From positions 1,186,613 to 1,250,612 of the forward strand of contig AP021856.1 of assembly GCA_017347445.1 (NCBI GenBank): a DNA stretch of 64,000 nt. The letters are read 5' to 3'. Position 1 is the first letter of the stretch. Every line of letters begins with the position of its first letter. The position numbers and the translations under genes were made by a program. This document shows positions 51,448-62,000 of the stretch, in pieces. This stretch comes from Candidatus Brocadia pituitae (lineage in GTDB: Bacteria > Planctomycetota > Brocadiia > Brocadiales > Brocadiaceae). The notes under the pieces are model-generated. The model saw nothing but the letters and a program-made list of their open reading frames with translations, had not been told where the DNA came from and made no database searches.

Positions 51448-51843
51448 TTACAACCACTCAACGTTTACGAGCTTTTCAACAAGCTTGAATTCCGGATCTC
51501 CGGTAATAACTGTGGCCATTTCCTTACACGCAGTAGCAACGGCGAAACAATCTGCGTAAGAAATGGGATATGTGGCCTTAATTCTAGAGGCTTCAATTAC
51601 TTCCTGTAACGTATTGTCGATATGGGCTATGGGTAAAGTGGGTAAAATTACCTGCAAAAAGTAGTCTGCTTTTTCTATGCCACGCTCTCGCGCCAGAATA
51701 TAAAAGGTTTCGCCTATGTTTATGTCGTTCATTAAGACGTGGATATTATGCGATGAAAGAACATTTTTTACTTTTTCATAATTACTTTCTTCTTTTAGAT
51801 ATGCCAGAAGGGCGAAAGAGTCCAACAGGTACTTTTTCTTCAT
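51448..51843 (-). CDS. PIN-domain ribonuclease toxin (VapC-like)
   Basis: 131 aa. The four acidic metal-site residues of PIN domains can be placed: Asp in LLDSFALLAYLKEE, Glu in NIGETFYILAR, Asp in YADCFAVATA and Asp in TGDPEF. The gene begins inside the 3' end of the AbrB-type gene (62-base overlap), with GGGAGG before its ATG. Toxin activity and target RNA are inferred from the pairing. Confidence 0.85.
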   Translation of the reverse strand: MKKKYLLDSFALLAYLKEESNYEKVKNVLSSHNIHVLMNDINIGETFYILARERGIEKADYFLQVILPTLPIAHIDNTLQEVIEASRIKATYPISYADCFAVATACKEMATVITGDPEFKLVEKLVNVEWL

Positions 51844-52069
51844 GCTTTTTTTCCTCCCTTCTTTCTCTTAATAATGCCCTGGTAAGAGAGGTTCCGTCTT
51901 TGAATATTCCGCAAAAGACATCTACCGGCTTCTCCGGAAGAGGCTCTATCACAGCATAGTTTTTCACGATCTTTAATAAAACTTTCTGCTTTGGTTTTAT
52001 ACCAAGGATATCTCTTATTTCTTTTGGTATTACTAACTGTCCTTTTGATGATACTATAGCTATAGGCAT
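51782..52069 (-). CDS. SpoVT/AbrB-type antitoxin (VapB-like)
   Basis: 95 aa. The N-terminal AbrB fold is AIVSSKGQLVIPKEIRDILGIKPKQKVLLKI, followed by a charged C-terminal region (REEKKHEEK) that should contact the toxin. Start at ATG 52069, preceded by GGAGG, rather than the longer frame. The 62-base overlap with the PIN gene is long for such pairs but both frames look intact. Confidence 0.8.
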   Translation of the reverse strand: MPIAIVSSKGQLVIPKEIRDILGIKPKQKVLLKIVKNYAVIEPLPEKPVDVFCGIFKDGTSLTRALLRERREEKKHEEKVPVGLFRPSGISKRRK

Positions 52070-52471
52070 AGACTTACCTCCATAATAAGTTCTTACTATT
52101 TTTTGGAGTATAACGATGTTTGTTGGGTTTGTCAATCATCTGATTTTCAGACGACTGTTGAATAGGGTGGATTAAGCGAAAGCGAATCAACCTTCTGTTG
52201 GAATAATGTCGGTGGATTCGGCGCCAAAAGGCAAGCGCCGTAAACCACCCCGCTCGCTGCAATGGTTTCACATCGTGGTTGAGTCGGGTAGGGTAGGCTT
52301 CGCCTACCACACATTTAGTTTGCGCGCTATGAATTTGCGTGGATGTGGAGTGAATGAAATGTTTGGGAACGATTTTGACATTGAATGGCTTTGGCTGGTT
52401 CAATCTTGCAGGTTGAACCAAAACATTTTTCTTAATAATATGATGATAAATTTAAAGAAAGGAGACTAGGA
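52070..52471. other. Intergenic region with direct repeat copy 2
   Basis: No gene accepted. It contains two GGTGGATT-type repeat segments (near 52157 and 52212) and the copy at 52287-52387. Confidence 0.45.
52287..52387 (+). repeat. Direct repeat, copy 2
   Basis: Same order of blocks as copy 1: GGTAGGGTAGGC, hairpin, TTGCGTGGATGTGGA, GAATGAAATG and GATTTTGACATT. The two copies bracket the VapBC-like pair. Confidence 0.65.
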
Positions 52472-53343
52472 TTGATTAGTCTAAGACGAGTAATGTTAAG
52501 GATGACACTAGTTTTCGTATTTCTGTCTGTTTTTTATGTGCTAATGCACCCCGTGAAGGCAGAGACCGAAACGATTTATACGTATGATTTTGAATCAGGA
52601 CAGGGAGACTGGTATTCGGATAATGGCGTTTGGGAGATCGGGGTGCCCTAATCTGGCCACAATGAAAGCCATGGTGGCACTCAATGCGCCGCGACGGTGC
52701 TTTCGGGAGATGCTATTACGCATACGGACAACCGCCTGATCAGCCCTTCCATTACACTTTCACCTGTCAGCGGCAATGAAGAGCTATGGCTTCAATTTTG
52801 GCATTGGTTTTCATTTTGTTTCTCACAAGGTGAAAAAACTCAGATATCCGTTTGCGATAGTACATCAGGCATTTGGTCAGACTGGCAAACCATTGGTAGT
52901 ACTATTATGCAGAGTTCAGGCGTCTGGTCATACCACCGGGTAGACATTACGGGTTATGCGGGGAAAAAGGTAAGGGTTGTCTTTTATTATCAGGGTGGCG
53001 GAGGTCCTGGCTGGTATATCGATGATGTAGAGATTACGGGTATTTCTACCGAACCAACGCCCACTCTAACCCCCAATCCATCGCCCACACCCGCAATAAC
53101 ACCGACACCAACAGCTACGCCAACACCCGTGCCATGTAAACCTGAAAATATGACAACAGATTCGAAGAAGATGCAAATCACACAAGGTTCCAGCGAATTG
53201 GTGACAATAACAGTGACATGTGAAGTGGTACACCTGTTGCCGGTGAGACGGTAAAGGCAAAGGTTGAATTCAAGGGTAAGAAAGGCCGGTCTGAAGACGA
53301 AGGTAAAGGTAGAGGTTTTAGAATAAGAATGAAGGAAAAATAA
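52472..53343 (+). pseudogene. Secreted protein with Pro/Thr linker, inactivated
   Basis: The reading frame begins at TTG 52472 (GGAG upstream) with a signal peptide (FVFLSVFYVLMHPVKA) and continues through a jelly-roll-like domain (TYDFESGQGDWYSD...GWYIDDVEI). A TAA at 52649 stops it. After an alternating Pro-Thr linker (53058-53135) a second domain starts (GSSELVTITV) and a frame change near 53222 leads into GTPVAGETVKAKVEF, ending at 53343. Together this looks like a cell-surface or secreted protein with an Ig-like end. Confidence 0.7.
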
Positions 53344-53374
53344 TCCTTAGCACGATTGTAGGGGAATTTTCATT

Positions 53375-53608
53375 ATATATTCAAGATGCTTATAAAATGT
53401 GAATTTTAAATTGATAACAGGGTGGCACGGACAAACTCGTTTGTCCGTGTTGGACTTGCACGACATTGTTTACGAGTTATTCATTTTAAAATTTGGATAG
53501 ACAATACAAGTCAGACCATTACAAGCACAAAGCAATAAGCAGTATTACAAAAACACGGACAAGCATCGCTTGTCCGTGCCACCCCGTTAGATTATGGTGG
53601 CTCTGTAT
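53375..53608 (-). mobile_element. MITE-like 234-bp repeat, copy 2 (inverted)
   Basis: The same element as at 20681-20914, in the opposite orientation and of the same length. Its core runs from TAACAGGGTGGCACGGACAA to TTGTCCGTGCCACCCCGTTA, and its flanks (TCAAGATGCTTATAAAATG on one side, ATTATGGTGGC on the other) match those of copy 1. Confidence 0.75.
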
Positions 53609-54007
53609 TAAGTTTATAAATCACAAATAGTGAGCCGCTCGTGTATAGTTATGCGATTTGTAGAACGGAGAGCCGCTTCGCTTTACAGTGAAAAGTCGTT
53701 GAAGACTTAAAAGGTCTCTGCGTACTCCGCGTTCTCTGCGGTGAACGGGCTTTATATTTCTAGAAATGAAGGGGAAAAGTACGTGTTTGATACCAGCAGT
53801 CCTTTTGCCATTGAGCGAATTATGGTAATGGGTTTGACTGGCCAAACGTTTTGCTATGAACAGTGGGTGAAATATGCGGTAGTCATTGAATTCAATACTA
53901 TCCGGATTCTTGCTTTTCCCTGTAGTTTTACATTAAAATAAGAAAAATTTGCATTTTTATTGAGAACCGGACGCCTTTAATTTTATAAACACACAAATAT
54001 TCCCCGT

Positions 54008-54090
54008 CTGGGAGGGGTAATGGGTGCGTATTTTTGCCGGGAGATGGTCAATTACTTACTTCTCGTACCCACCCCTCAATCCCCTCCCAG
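54008..54090. repeat. Palindromic element just before mfd
   Basis: CTGGGAGGGG (54008-54017) pairs with CCCCTCCCAG (54081-54090), and TGGGTGCG further in pairs with CGTACCCA. Its end reads AGGAGGGG (54089-54096), placed eight bases before the mfd ATG at 54105, so the repeat seems to provide the ribosome site. Confidence 0.55.
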
Positions 54091-54104
54091 GAGGGGACTT
54101 TATC

Positions 54105-57100
54105 ATGGGTATTTTTCACTTGTACATGGCTGCTATGAAAAAGTTTGTCAGGCTCCTTCAGGAACATAAGCGATATAAGGAAATCACCAGAAATTTGCGG
54201 TCCGGGAAGGATAGCGCTGTTAACGGACTATGGGGGTCGTCTGCAGTGTTCCTTACCGCGGCCCTGGCGAATGAGCGTTTAAGGACGTCAAAAGCAGCAC
54301 TCCAAATACTTCTGGTGGTGTCCCATATTGAAGAAGCCAGAAATGATTTTGAAGACCTGAATACCTTTTTGCCTGGACATACGAGTCTTTTCCCGGCGCT
54401 TGAAGATCTGTATGACGCCGATTCAGCAGATAATGCCGAGATCCAGGAGCAAAGGATTCTTGTCCTCAACCGGATACTTCACAGCGATGTCCAAACAGGG
54501 AACGGCATAGATATCATTGTAACGCCGGTTCAGGGACTTTTACAGGCCGTGCCGTCTCCTAAAACCCTTTCTGAAAATATGCTGAGAATCCGGAGGAATC
54601 ATGAATATCCTCAGGAAGAGCTTATCGCATGGCTGCAGGATCACCACTACGGTGTTACGAGTCAGGTTGAAAATGCCGGGGAATATGCATTGCGTGGCGG
54701 TATTGTTGATATTTTCCCGTTTGCCTCAGATACCCCTTACCGTATCGAGTATTTTGGAGATGCAGTTGAGTCCATCCGGAGATTTCAGGCTGAGTCCCAG
54801 CTTTCCGAGCAGGAACTGGACGTCTGCCAGATACTTGCCCTTGATACCATTCACAACACAAAAAACGGCATTCAGCTTTCTTCTCCTGCCCCCTTTCCTT
54901 CACAAGGGGGGCACGGGAAGCGTGGAATACTTGCCGGCAAAGAGGCCCTTCCAGGGAATACCACTGCCAGTATCCATCCGGAACCTGAAAACACCTCCTT
55001 CCTCTCTTACCTTGGGAAAGATACCTGGATTGTCCTGAAAGAGCCGACAGGGATAGAAGATCGGGCGCGAACGATGTTGGCCAGCATGGGTGTCCAGGAA
55101 GAAATTTCCCGTGGGAATGAAGAAGACCCGGTCAAACAACCCTTGTCCGGAGAAGGCGGGGATAGGGTAGATTCGTGTCACTCATTCTTTGACAAAAAGA
55201 CCGTGTTTTCCTATGAAGAAGTTCTTTGCCAGTTACGTTCCTTCAGAAAGATTACCGTGTCAAAATTGCCCATATCCTCAAACGGTGACGACCATGCTTT
55301 TCATGTTAAATCGGCAGATAATTTTCCCCAAAAAATTCAGGAAATTACCGCGGAACTGGGCAGGATCATTGACACCAATAACCATACGATAGTTTTTTGC
55401 AATAACGAGGCCGAGGAGCAGCGGTTTCAGGAGATTCTCGCCGAGGCAGGGCTGAAAAATAACCATCGTCTGTCACTGCGTATAGGGCACCTGCACTGCG
55501 GGTTTCAATTCTCAGACATTCACATTGCGATTCTTGCGCACCATGAGATCTTTCATCGGTATCAGCAGCGCCGCGAGACAAAAAAACCGATACAAACCAG
55601 GGCGATTGATTCCTTTCTGGATTTGAAAAAAGGGGATTATGTGGTGCACTTAAGCCATGGGATTGGACGTTACCTTGGGCTGGATACCCTTGAAGAGGAG
55701 GGACAGAAAAGGGAGTATCTCACGCTGGAATTTGATGAGGGTACGAAGATCTATGTGCCTGCAACAAAGATTGAACTGGTGCAGAAGTATATTGGCAGTT
55801 CTGACCACAAGCCCAGGCTCGATAAAATCGGATCAAAGTATTGGGAGGTCAGAAAGAAACGTGCAGAACATGCCGTTAAGGACGTTGCCAGTGATCTGCT
55901 GCATATTCAGGCATTACGGAATGCAAAGGAAGGCATTGCATACCAGAAGGATACGGAGTGGCAGAGGGAATTTGAGGAGTCGTTTCTTTACGAAGAGACC
56001 CCTGACCAGCTTCAGGTGCTGGAGGACATGAAGCGTGACATGGAGTCGAAGAGACCTATGGACCGGCTCATCTGCGGTGACGTTGGGTATGGCAAGACCG
56101 AGCTTGCCATGCGGGCAGCCTTCAAGGCGGTTATGGAGGGAAAACAGGTGGCCGTCCTCGTGCCCACGACAATCCTTGCCCAGCAGCACTATGTCACCTT
56201 CTCGGAACGCATGGCTGATTATCCGGTGAGGCTAGGGGTGTTGAGCAGGTTTAAAACGCGCAGGGAGCAGAAAGATACCCTGGAGAAGGCGGCGGCCGGT
56301 TCTCTTGACATCCTCATCGGCACCCACCGGCTTTTACAGAAAGACGTCTATTTTAAGGATCTTGGACTGGTTATTATTGATGAAGAGCAGCGATTCGGGG
56401 TCGAACACAAGGAGCGGCTCAAGCGATTGCGGCAGACTGTGGATGTGCTTACCCTTACCGCCACGCCGATTCCCAGAACCCTCCATATGTCGCTCATGGG
56501 GATTAAGGATATCTCCTCCCTGAATACGCCGCCATTAGGCAGGCAGGCTATTCACACGCACATTATACGATTTGACCCGGCACGTATCCGGCAAGCGATC
56601 ATGCTGGAACTCAACCGTGACGGACAGGTTTACTTTGTTCATAATCGTGTGTACAACATCGAGCGCATTGCCAGAAACTTAACAGAGATTGTGCCTGAGG
56701 CAAGAATCATGACGGTGCACGGGCAAATGGATGAAAAACTTATGGAACAGCGGATGCGGGACTTTATTGATGGTCGTGCAGATATCCTGGTGGCCACGAC
56801 GATCATTGAATCAGGCCTGGATATACCAAACGTCAACACGATCTTTATCAATTGCGCCGACACCTTTGGGCTGGCGGATCTGCATCAGTTGCGGGGGAGG
56901 GTGGGGCGATATAGACATCGTGCCTATGCCTATATCATCTTACCCGTCGACCGGCCCATTACCCCTGAGGCAGAAAAACGGGTAAAGGCCATCGAAGAAT
57001 TTGCCGAATTAGGCGCAGGATTCCGCATTGCCATGCGTGACCTGGAAATCCGTGGCGCCGGAAATATCCTGGGAACGGAGCAGCATGGTCATATCGCTGC

Positions 57101-57596
57101 GGTAGGATACGAGATGTATTGCCGGTTATTAGAGTTGGCCGTGAAAAAGGCAAGGCACGAATCGATACCGGAACTCATAGATGTTTCCATCGATCTGCAT
57201 CTGGAATCCTTCATTCCCCATACCTACATTCGGGAAGATGCTTTAAAAATGGACATCTACCGGAGATTGAATCGTTCCACCACCTTTCGGGAAGTAAAGG
57301 CGATTGCTGAAGAAATGGCAGACCGTTTTGGGGAGATTCCTCATCCGGTAAGGAATCTCCTGTCTGAAAGCGAGTTAAGGATCGTTGCCCAGCAGTCGAA
57401 GATTCGTTCCATGGTAAAGGTGGATGGTGTCTTAGTTATTCAAGTTGCTGATTTGAAAAAAGCGGAGGCAAGTTTTGACAAACTGAAAAAATCTATACGG
57501 GTTATTAACGACAACACGTTACACTTAGGACTTCCCGCAAAAAAGATGTTGCCGGAGGATTTGCTAGACTTTTTGAAGAAATCCATTAAAATTTAA
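54105..57596 (+). CDS. mfd: Transcription-repair coupling factor
   Basis: 1163 aa (E. coli Mfd is about 1150). Mfd pushes stalled RNA polymerase off DNA and recruits UvrA. In order: UvrB-like N-terminal domains, an RNA-polymerase-interacting CarD-type domain (KKGDYVVHLSHGIGRYLGLDTLEEEG), helicase motifs CGDVGYGKTELAMRAAF (Walker A) and IIDEEQRFGVEHKERLK (DEEQ), LTATPIPRT, ESGLDIPNVNTIF, and the C-terminal TRCF domain. Start at ATG 54105; an ATG at 54135 is possible. About residue 264 a short palindrome-encoded insert is seen (see finding). Confidence 0.95.
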   Translation: MGIFHLYMAAMKKFVRLLQEHKRYKEITRNLRSGKDSAVNGLWGSSAVFLTAALANERLRTSKAALQILLVVSHIEEARNDFEDLNTFLPGHTSLFPALEDLYDADSADNAEIQEQRILVLNRILHSDVQTGNGIDIIVTPVQGLLQAVPSPKTLSENMLRIRRNHEYPQEELIAWLQDHHYGVTSQVENAGEYALRGGIVDIFPFASDTPYRIEYFGDAVESIRRFQAESQLSEQELDVCQILALDTIHNTKNGIQLSSPAPFPSQGGHGKRGILAGKEALPGNTTASIHPEPENTSFLSYLGKDTWIVLKEPTGIEDRARTMLASMGVQEEISRGNEEDPVKQPLSGEGGDRVDSCHSFFDKKTVFSYEEVLCQLRSFRKITVSKLPISSNGDDHAFHVKSADNFPQKIQEITAELGRIIDTNNHTIVFCNNEAEEQRFQEILAEAGLKNNHRLSLRIGHLHCGFQFSDIHIAILAHHEIFHRYQQRRETKKPIQTRAIDSFLDLKKGDYVVHLSHGIGRYLGLDTLEEEGQKREYLTLEFDEGTKIYVPATKIELVQKYIGSSDHKPRLDKIGSKYWEVRKKRAEHAVKDVASDLLHIQALRNAKEGIAYQKDTEWQREFEESFLYEETPDQLQVLEDMKRDMESKRPMDRLICGDVGYGKTELAMRAAFKAVMEGKQVAVLVPTTILAQQHYVTFSERMADYPVRLGVLSRFKTRREQKDTLEKAAAGSLDILIGTHRLLQKDVYFKDLGLVIIDEEQRFGVEHKERLKRLRQTVDVLTLTATPIPRTLHMSLMGIKDISSLNTPPLGRQAIHTHIIRFDPARIRQAIMLELNRDGQVYFVHNRVYNIERIARNLTEIVPEARIMTVHGQMDEKLMEQRMRDFIDGRADILVATTIIESGLDIPNVNTIFINCADTFGLADLHQLRGRVGRYRHRAYAYIILPVDRPITPEAEKRVKAIEEFAELGAGFRIAMRDLEIRGAGNILGTEQHGHIAAVGYEMYCRLLELAVKKARHESIPELIDVSIDLHLESFIPHTYIREDALKMDIYRRLNRSTTFREVKAIAEEMADRFGEIPHPVRNLLSESELRIVAQQSKIRSMVKVDGVLVIQVADLKKAEASFDKLKKSIRVINDNTLHLGLPAKKMLPEDLLDFLKKSIKI

Positions 57597-57644
57597 AAAA
57601 AAGTAAAACAAATTTCAGGAATCTTTTCATAGAGGAACGCAATA

Positions 57645-58646
57645 TTGAAAGTGTTTATACGGTTTCATATATTCTTTTTGCTGGTTCTTTTCATGGTCTC
57701 CTCCGTTTCCTACGGGGCAATGAGCGACATAAGTGAAGAGAGGGTCAATTCTATCAAGGCCATTGTGGGCGATGAGATCATTACCCAGGGAGATGTTATC
57801 AAACGTGCTGCCGTGGCTCTCAAGGAGGCGCAGGCAAGATACCAGGAAAAGGAGTTTTTTGAGAAGATGGACGAGATACTGAAGGACACCCTGGATGAAT
57901 TGATTAACAGAAAGGTGTTGATTAAAGAAGCACAAAAGCTGTTCGGTACGGATGAGATGCAGATGAAAGAGGTGGAAAAGGACCTGGATTCTTTTATGAA
58001 AGGTGCGGTTAAAAACGTTGGATCTTTATCAAAATACTATGAGATTGCCGAAGCGCAGGGAATCAATCCCCTGGAAAAGAAAAATGAACTCAAAGAAGAT
58101 ATTATGATAGACAGGATCATGAAAGAGAATGTCTATAACAAGGTGAAAGTTCAGCCGAAATTGTTAAGGCGCTATTATACCGAAAATATCGACGAATTTC
58201 GGCAAAAAAAAGAGGTGAGCATGCGACAGATCATGATCAAGTTTTCCGCGCATGACCATGATAAGGAAAAAACACTTTCTCTTGCGCAGCAGATCATGAA
58301 GCGCCTTGACAAGGGCGAGGACTTTTCAACCCTGGCAAAACAGTATTCAGACGGGCCAAAGGCAGAGGAGGGCGGACTGCTGAGCTTTGAAGAAGTTAAC
58401 GAAATGAGAAAAGACCTCCGGGATGCAGTCTATCAGTTAAAAGACAACGAACGGAGTGGAATTCTAGCGTCACCGGTCGGATATCACATCTTTAAAATGG
58501 AACTGATTAAGCCGGAAAAAGTTCAGGAATTTGAAGAAGTGCAGGAAGAGATTTACAAGAAAATTTACCGTGAAGAAATCAGCCGGTTAAAAAACCAGTA
58601 TCTAAACAGCCTGAAGGCCGGTATGTTTGTCAAGGTTATCCAGTAA
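57645..58646 (+). CDS. SurA/PrsA-type peptidyl-prolyl isomerase
   Basis: 333 aa. A signal peptide (VFIRFHIFFLLVLFMVSSVSYG) is followed by a SurA_N-like helical chaperone domain (VGDEIITQGDVIKRAAVALKEA) and a parvulin domain (VSMRQIMIKFSAH...FSTLAKQYSDGPKAEEGGLLSF...LKDNERSGILASPVGYHIFKM). It helps fold outer-membrane or exported proteins in the periplasm. Start is a TTG at 57645, 48 bases after mfd, with GAGG upstream. Confidence 0.88.
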   Translation: MKVFIRFHIFFLLVLFMVSSVSYGAMSDISEERVNSIKAIVGDEIITQGDVIKRAAVALKEAQARYQEKEFFEKMDEILKDTLDELINRKVLIKEAQKLFGTDEMQMKEVEKDLDSFMKGAVKNVGSLSKYYEIAEAQGINPLEKKNELKEDIMIDRIMKENVYNKVKVQPKLLRRYYTENIDEFRQKKEVSMRQIMIKFSAHDHDKEKTLSLAQQIMKRLDKGEDFSTLAKQYSDGPKAEEGGLLSFEEVNEMRKDLRDAVYQLKDNERSGILASPVGYHIFKMELIKPEKVQEFEEVQEEIYKKIYREEISRLKNQYLNSLKAGMFVKVIQ

Positions 58647-59083
58647 TTCCTGAGCATGTTTCCAAGCGTGCTTTGCTAATGACTTTAAACTCCAAATCTC
58701 AGATGCAAGACCATGCTCTTTGTGTTTCATGTGTTGGCGATGTTCGTGACTGTGAAATTGTTTTCAAATATTTTCGTTGCTCGTCATTTAATGCTAATTT
58801 TGCCCTTTTGCTTTTTCCTGACACAATAACCTCTAATTTTGTTTTTGAGGTGATTGTGCCATAATACTTACAATCTGCGTAATACTTTAGTCTTTTGAAA
58901 AATTGCCTTTAAACAAACCGCTACTGCTCGCTCCCAAACTCCTGTTTGGGAGCGAGCAGTTGAAAGATATTTTTTTCAAAAAGCTAAATTGTAACCAATC
59001 TGTAAAGATTTTATAAAAACGTTATACTAGAAACGCCATCCTCTGCCGGGCATGCCAAGACTCACGTGCAGATCCCATATCGC
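58647..59083. other. Intergenic region between convergent genes
   Basis: No gene seen. It contains a perfect 17-bp hairpin at 58923-58960. Confidence 0.5.
58923..58960. repeat. Perfect 17-bp hairpin
   Basis: ACTGCTCGCTCCCAAAC (58923-58939) and GTTTGGGAGCGAGCAGT (58944-58960) pair completely around a four-base loop. Lying between convergent genes it may act as a bidirectional terminator, though no T-run follows directly; it resembles a dispersed GTTTGGGAGC-type repeat. Confidence 0.6.
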
Positions 59084-62000
59084 CTATCGATCAATGATCT
59101 CAGCCGACAGAAAGTTCACCTTAAATCCTGGTTTGAAAGGAAACACATTTACACTAAACAGCGGGTATTCCTGTTTGATAAATCCCGCGAGTGTTATTTC
59201 GATACTGAATGATGCCGATGATTCTACCAATCCTTCTCGCGCGCTGTTGACTCCTAGCTTACCGCGAGATAGCAAAGCTGTCTGCCCGATCTCCAGCCCG
59301 CATGGCCGAAAACTTTCGAAAGTATAATTCTCGCCAAACGAACTAAAGAACCTCGCGGGTGGTCCAGTAACTTCAAGACTTCCACGTGTGCCATCTTCTT
59401 TTACTACTGAGAATTTCATTCCCATGACACCTCCTCCAAGTAAAAGTATGAGGTCAACCTTTTTTATGCGGTCACCAAGTGAACCAAAACGTTTTCTATC
59501 AATTGAAACAAGAGGGATTACAGTTTTAGCCGGGGAATATCCGAAAACAGAGGCCATAATAAGGCCAGCGTTGGCTAAATCGAACGTAACGTTAGACCAA
59601 AAGAAAAAGGAATCCAATGCCTCAAGTTTCTGAAGTGGCCGGCAATAAATCGTAGCCTTCCTAATTGTATCTATCGCTTTTAGCGTATTGCTAATAAGCT
59701 GACCCAGCGAAATTTCAGGGAGATTAAAAAGCCCCGTTGGATCGCTATTGTTCACTGGATCGGCATTGGCGTAGAGGTAGCGATGGAGGGAGACCGGTAC
59801 TCGTGACCGTCCACCTAACGGGTCACGTGACATGAACCTCCCGAGTTGTGGGTTGTAATACCGCGCACGGAGGTGATACAACCCCAGGCCTGTATCCAGT
59901 CGTTCACCACTGTACCGATACGGATTGATTGTACTGCCGATTGCGCTCATTGTGTGCCCGTACCCGTCGTACTGATAAATATCCGTCACGGCTCCTGTAC
60001 TATCCGTTAGCGAACGGACACTGCCATGAGCATCGTGATGATAGAACCTGGCGACTCCACCGCGCACCATAGCCAATCGCTCAGTTCCATAAGTGTATCG
60101 CGCCTGGAGTGTCCCTGTCCCGTCATTTTCTTCTAAAATCTGTGAAAGGCCCGTGTTGTTCTCTGTATCCACCAGAAATTGGGTTGTGCTGCTGGACGAC
60201 GTACTCTGGACACGGTTTCCGTCTGCATCATAGGTAAATTGGGTGGTGCCAGTAGCATCGACGAAGCTCGTTAACCGATTCTCGCTATCGTAGCGATACT
60301 GAGCAATCACGGCTCCGGCCGTCTGCGTGGTTAAGTTACCGTTTGCGTCATATGTGTATGTCGCGGTGCCATCACTCAGCAGACGATCATTCACATCGTA
60401 GGTGAATGTGGTTGATATTCCATCCTTCACCGTTTGGGTTCGATTACCGGTCGCATCGTAGGTATGAGTGATACCAAACGGATTGCTCCCCGTTCGCACC
60501 TCTTCCGTGAGTCGTCCCTGAGCATCATAGGTGTAATTCTCTACTGAACCGTCGAGTTCCGTTACCTGTGTCCGTCGCCCGGACGAGGAGAATACATTGC
60601 TAAACGATTGCAATACCGACCCACTCACCGTGCGATGGGTGAGCTGTATCGGACGGTTGCGCACGTCATAGACAGCGTCTGAGATCAGACTGTTCGCAGC
60701 CGCAAGACGGACCCGGTTGCCCGCCAGGTCATAAAAGTACTGACTCTGGCCTTCCGGTGCAATGACTCCGGTCAGTCGATTCAGTGCATCGTAACTGTAA
60801 CTCACCGTTCCGGCTGGTGCTGCTAGTGAAAGAAGGTTGCCATTGATATCACGGCTGTAACTGACGATATCTCCCGTGGGATGAGTGACACGAGTAACTT
60901 GACCAAGGGCATCGTAGCTATAGGTGGTTGTGCCCCGTGCATCAGTCACTGAGGCGCGTTGCCCGTCATTTGTGTAGGTGAAGATAATGACGCTGCCATC
61001 TGGCAACGTTTTCCGCGTCACGCGGTTGTCATTGTCATAGGTCAGCGTGATCACCTGCCCATTGGCATTGGTAATCAAGGTAACATTGCCAAGGGCGTCA
61101 TACGCAAGTCGTTCAGTTTCCCCGCCTGGATACTGCTTTTCGGTTAAACGGTTCAGGATATCGTAACGAAAGCGCGTGATGCGGCCTAACGCGTCAGTTT
61201 GTGTCAACAGATTGCCACCTTCGTCATAGGTGTAGCTCGCATTGCCATCGAGTCCTGTAACGGTTTTGAGTCGTCCCAAACTGTCGTAGCTGAACGTGGT
61301 AATCTGTCCTTCTTCGTTAGTGCGATTGACAATCCGGCCAAGTGCATCATACTGTTGAGTGACAAAACTCCCGTCTGCAAACGTAATCCGGATCGGACGG
61401 CCAGCCGTATCGTATTGATACGCAATTTGTCGCCCATTAGGATCGGTAACGATATCCGGACTCCCTGCACGATTGATGGCCAGAGAAATCTGCGGACGTA
61501 CGAGCCCACCTCCCACCCCATCGGTAACTTGTGGCGAAGTGATGGCAGTACGCCTTCCGGCGGTGTCGTAGGTATAGTCCGTACGATTACCCTTCGCATC
61601 GATCGTTGCAGCAATACGGCCACCAGCTGAATAAATGGTACGCATTGAGGCCCCGTTGGGAATTATGATCTTTACTTGCCGATTGAGTTCATCGTACTCA
61701 AATGTTGTCGTTCGGCCGGCGCGGTCGTTTTGTGAAACCAGATTCCCCTCAGCATCGTAGATAGCCGTCTCGAATGTGCCATCGGGATAATTCGTACGTA
61801 TTTTGTGTCCGCGTGCGTCATAAACAAAGGTTGTTCGCTGTCCGAGTGGGTTGGTCCGTGCTGTTTCGTGTCCTGCCGCGTCGTATTCGATCCCTGTGAT
61901 TCCGCCAGCCGGATCAGTAATGAAAATAACCCGATTTGCTGCATCATAGGTAAACTGAGTGGTAAGCGGCGTGAGGGTTCCGTCAATCGTACGATACAGG

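Larger units (their letters stand above)
53344..54104. other. Intergenic repeat-rich region upstream of mfd
   Basis: Holds MITE copy 2 and, at 54008-54090, a palindromic element whose arms are CTGGGAGGGG and CCCCTCCCAG. A short frame at 53741 is not credible. Confidence 0.5.

Noticed and set aside
53741-53941. 66-codon frame before mfd
   Set aside because: No ribosome site, no homology, and it lies in repeat-derived sequence.
58647-59083. Immunity gene for the RHS tip
   Set aside because: No frame of suitable size and quality is seen downstream of the RHS gene on the minus strand.
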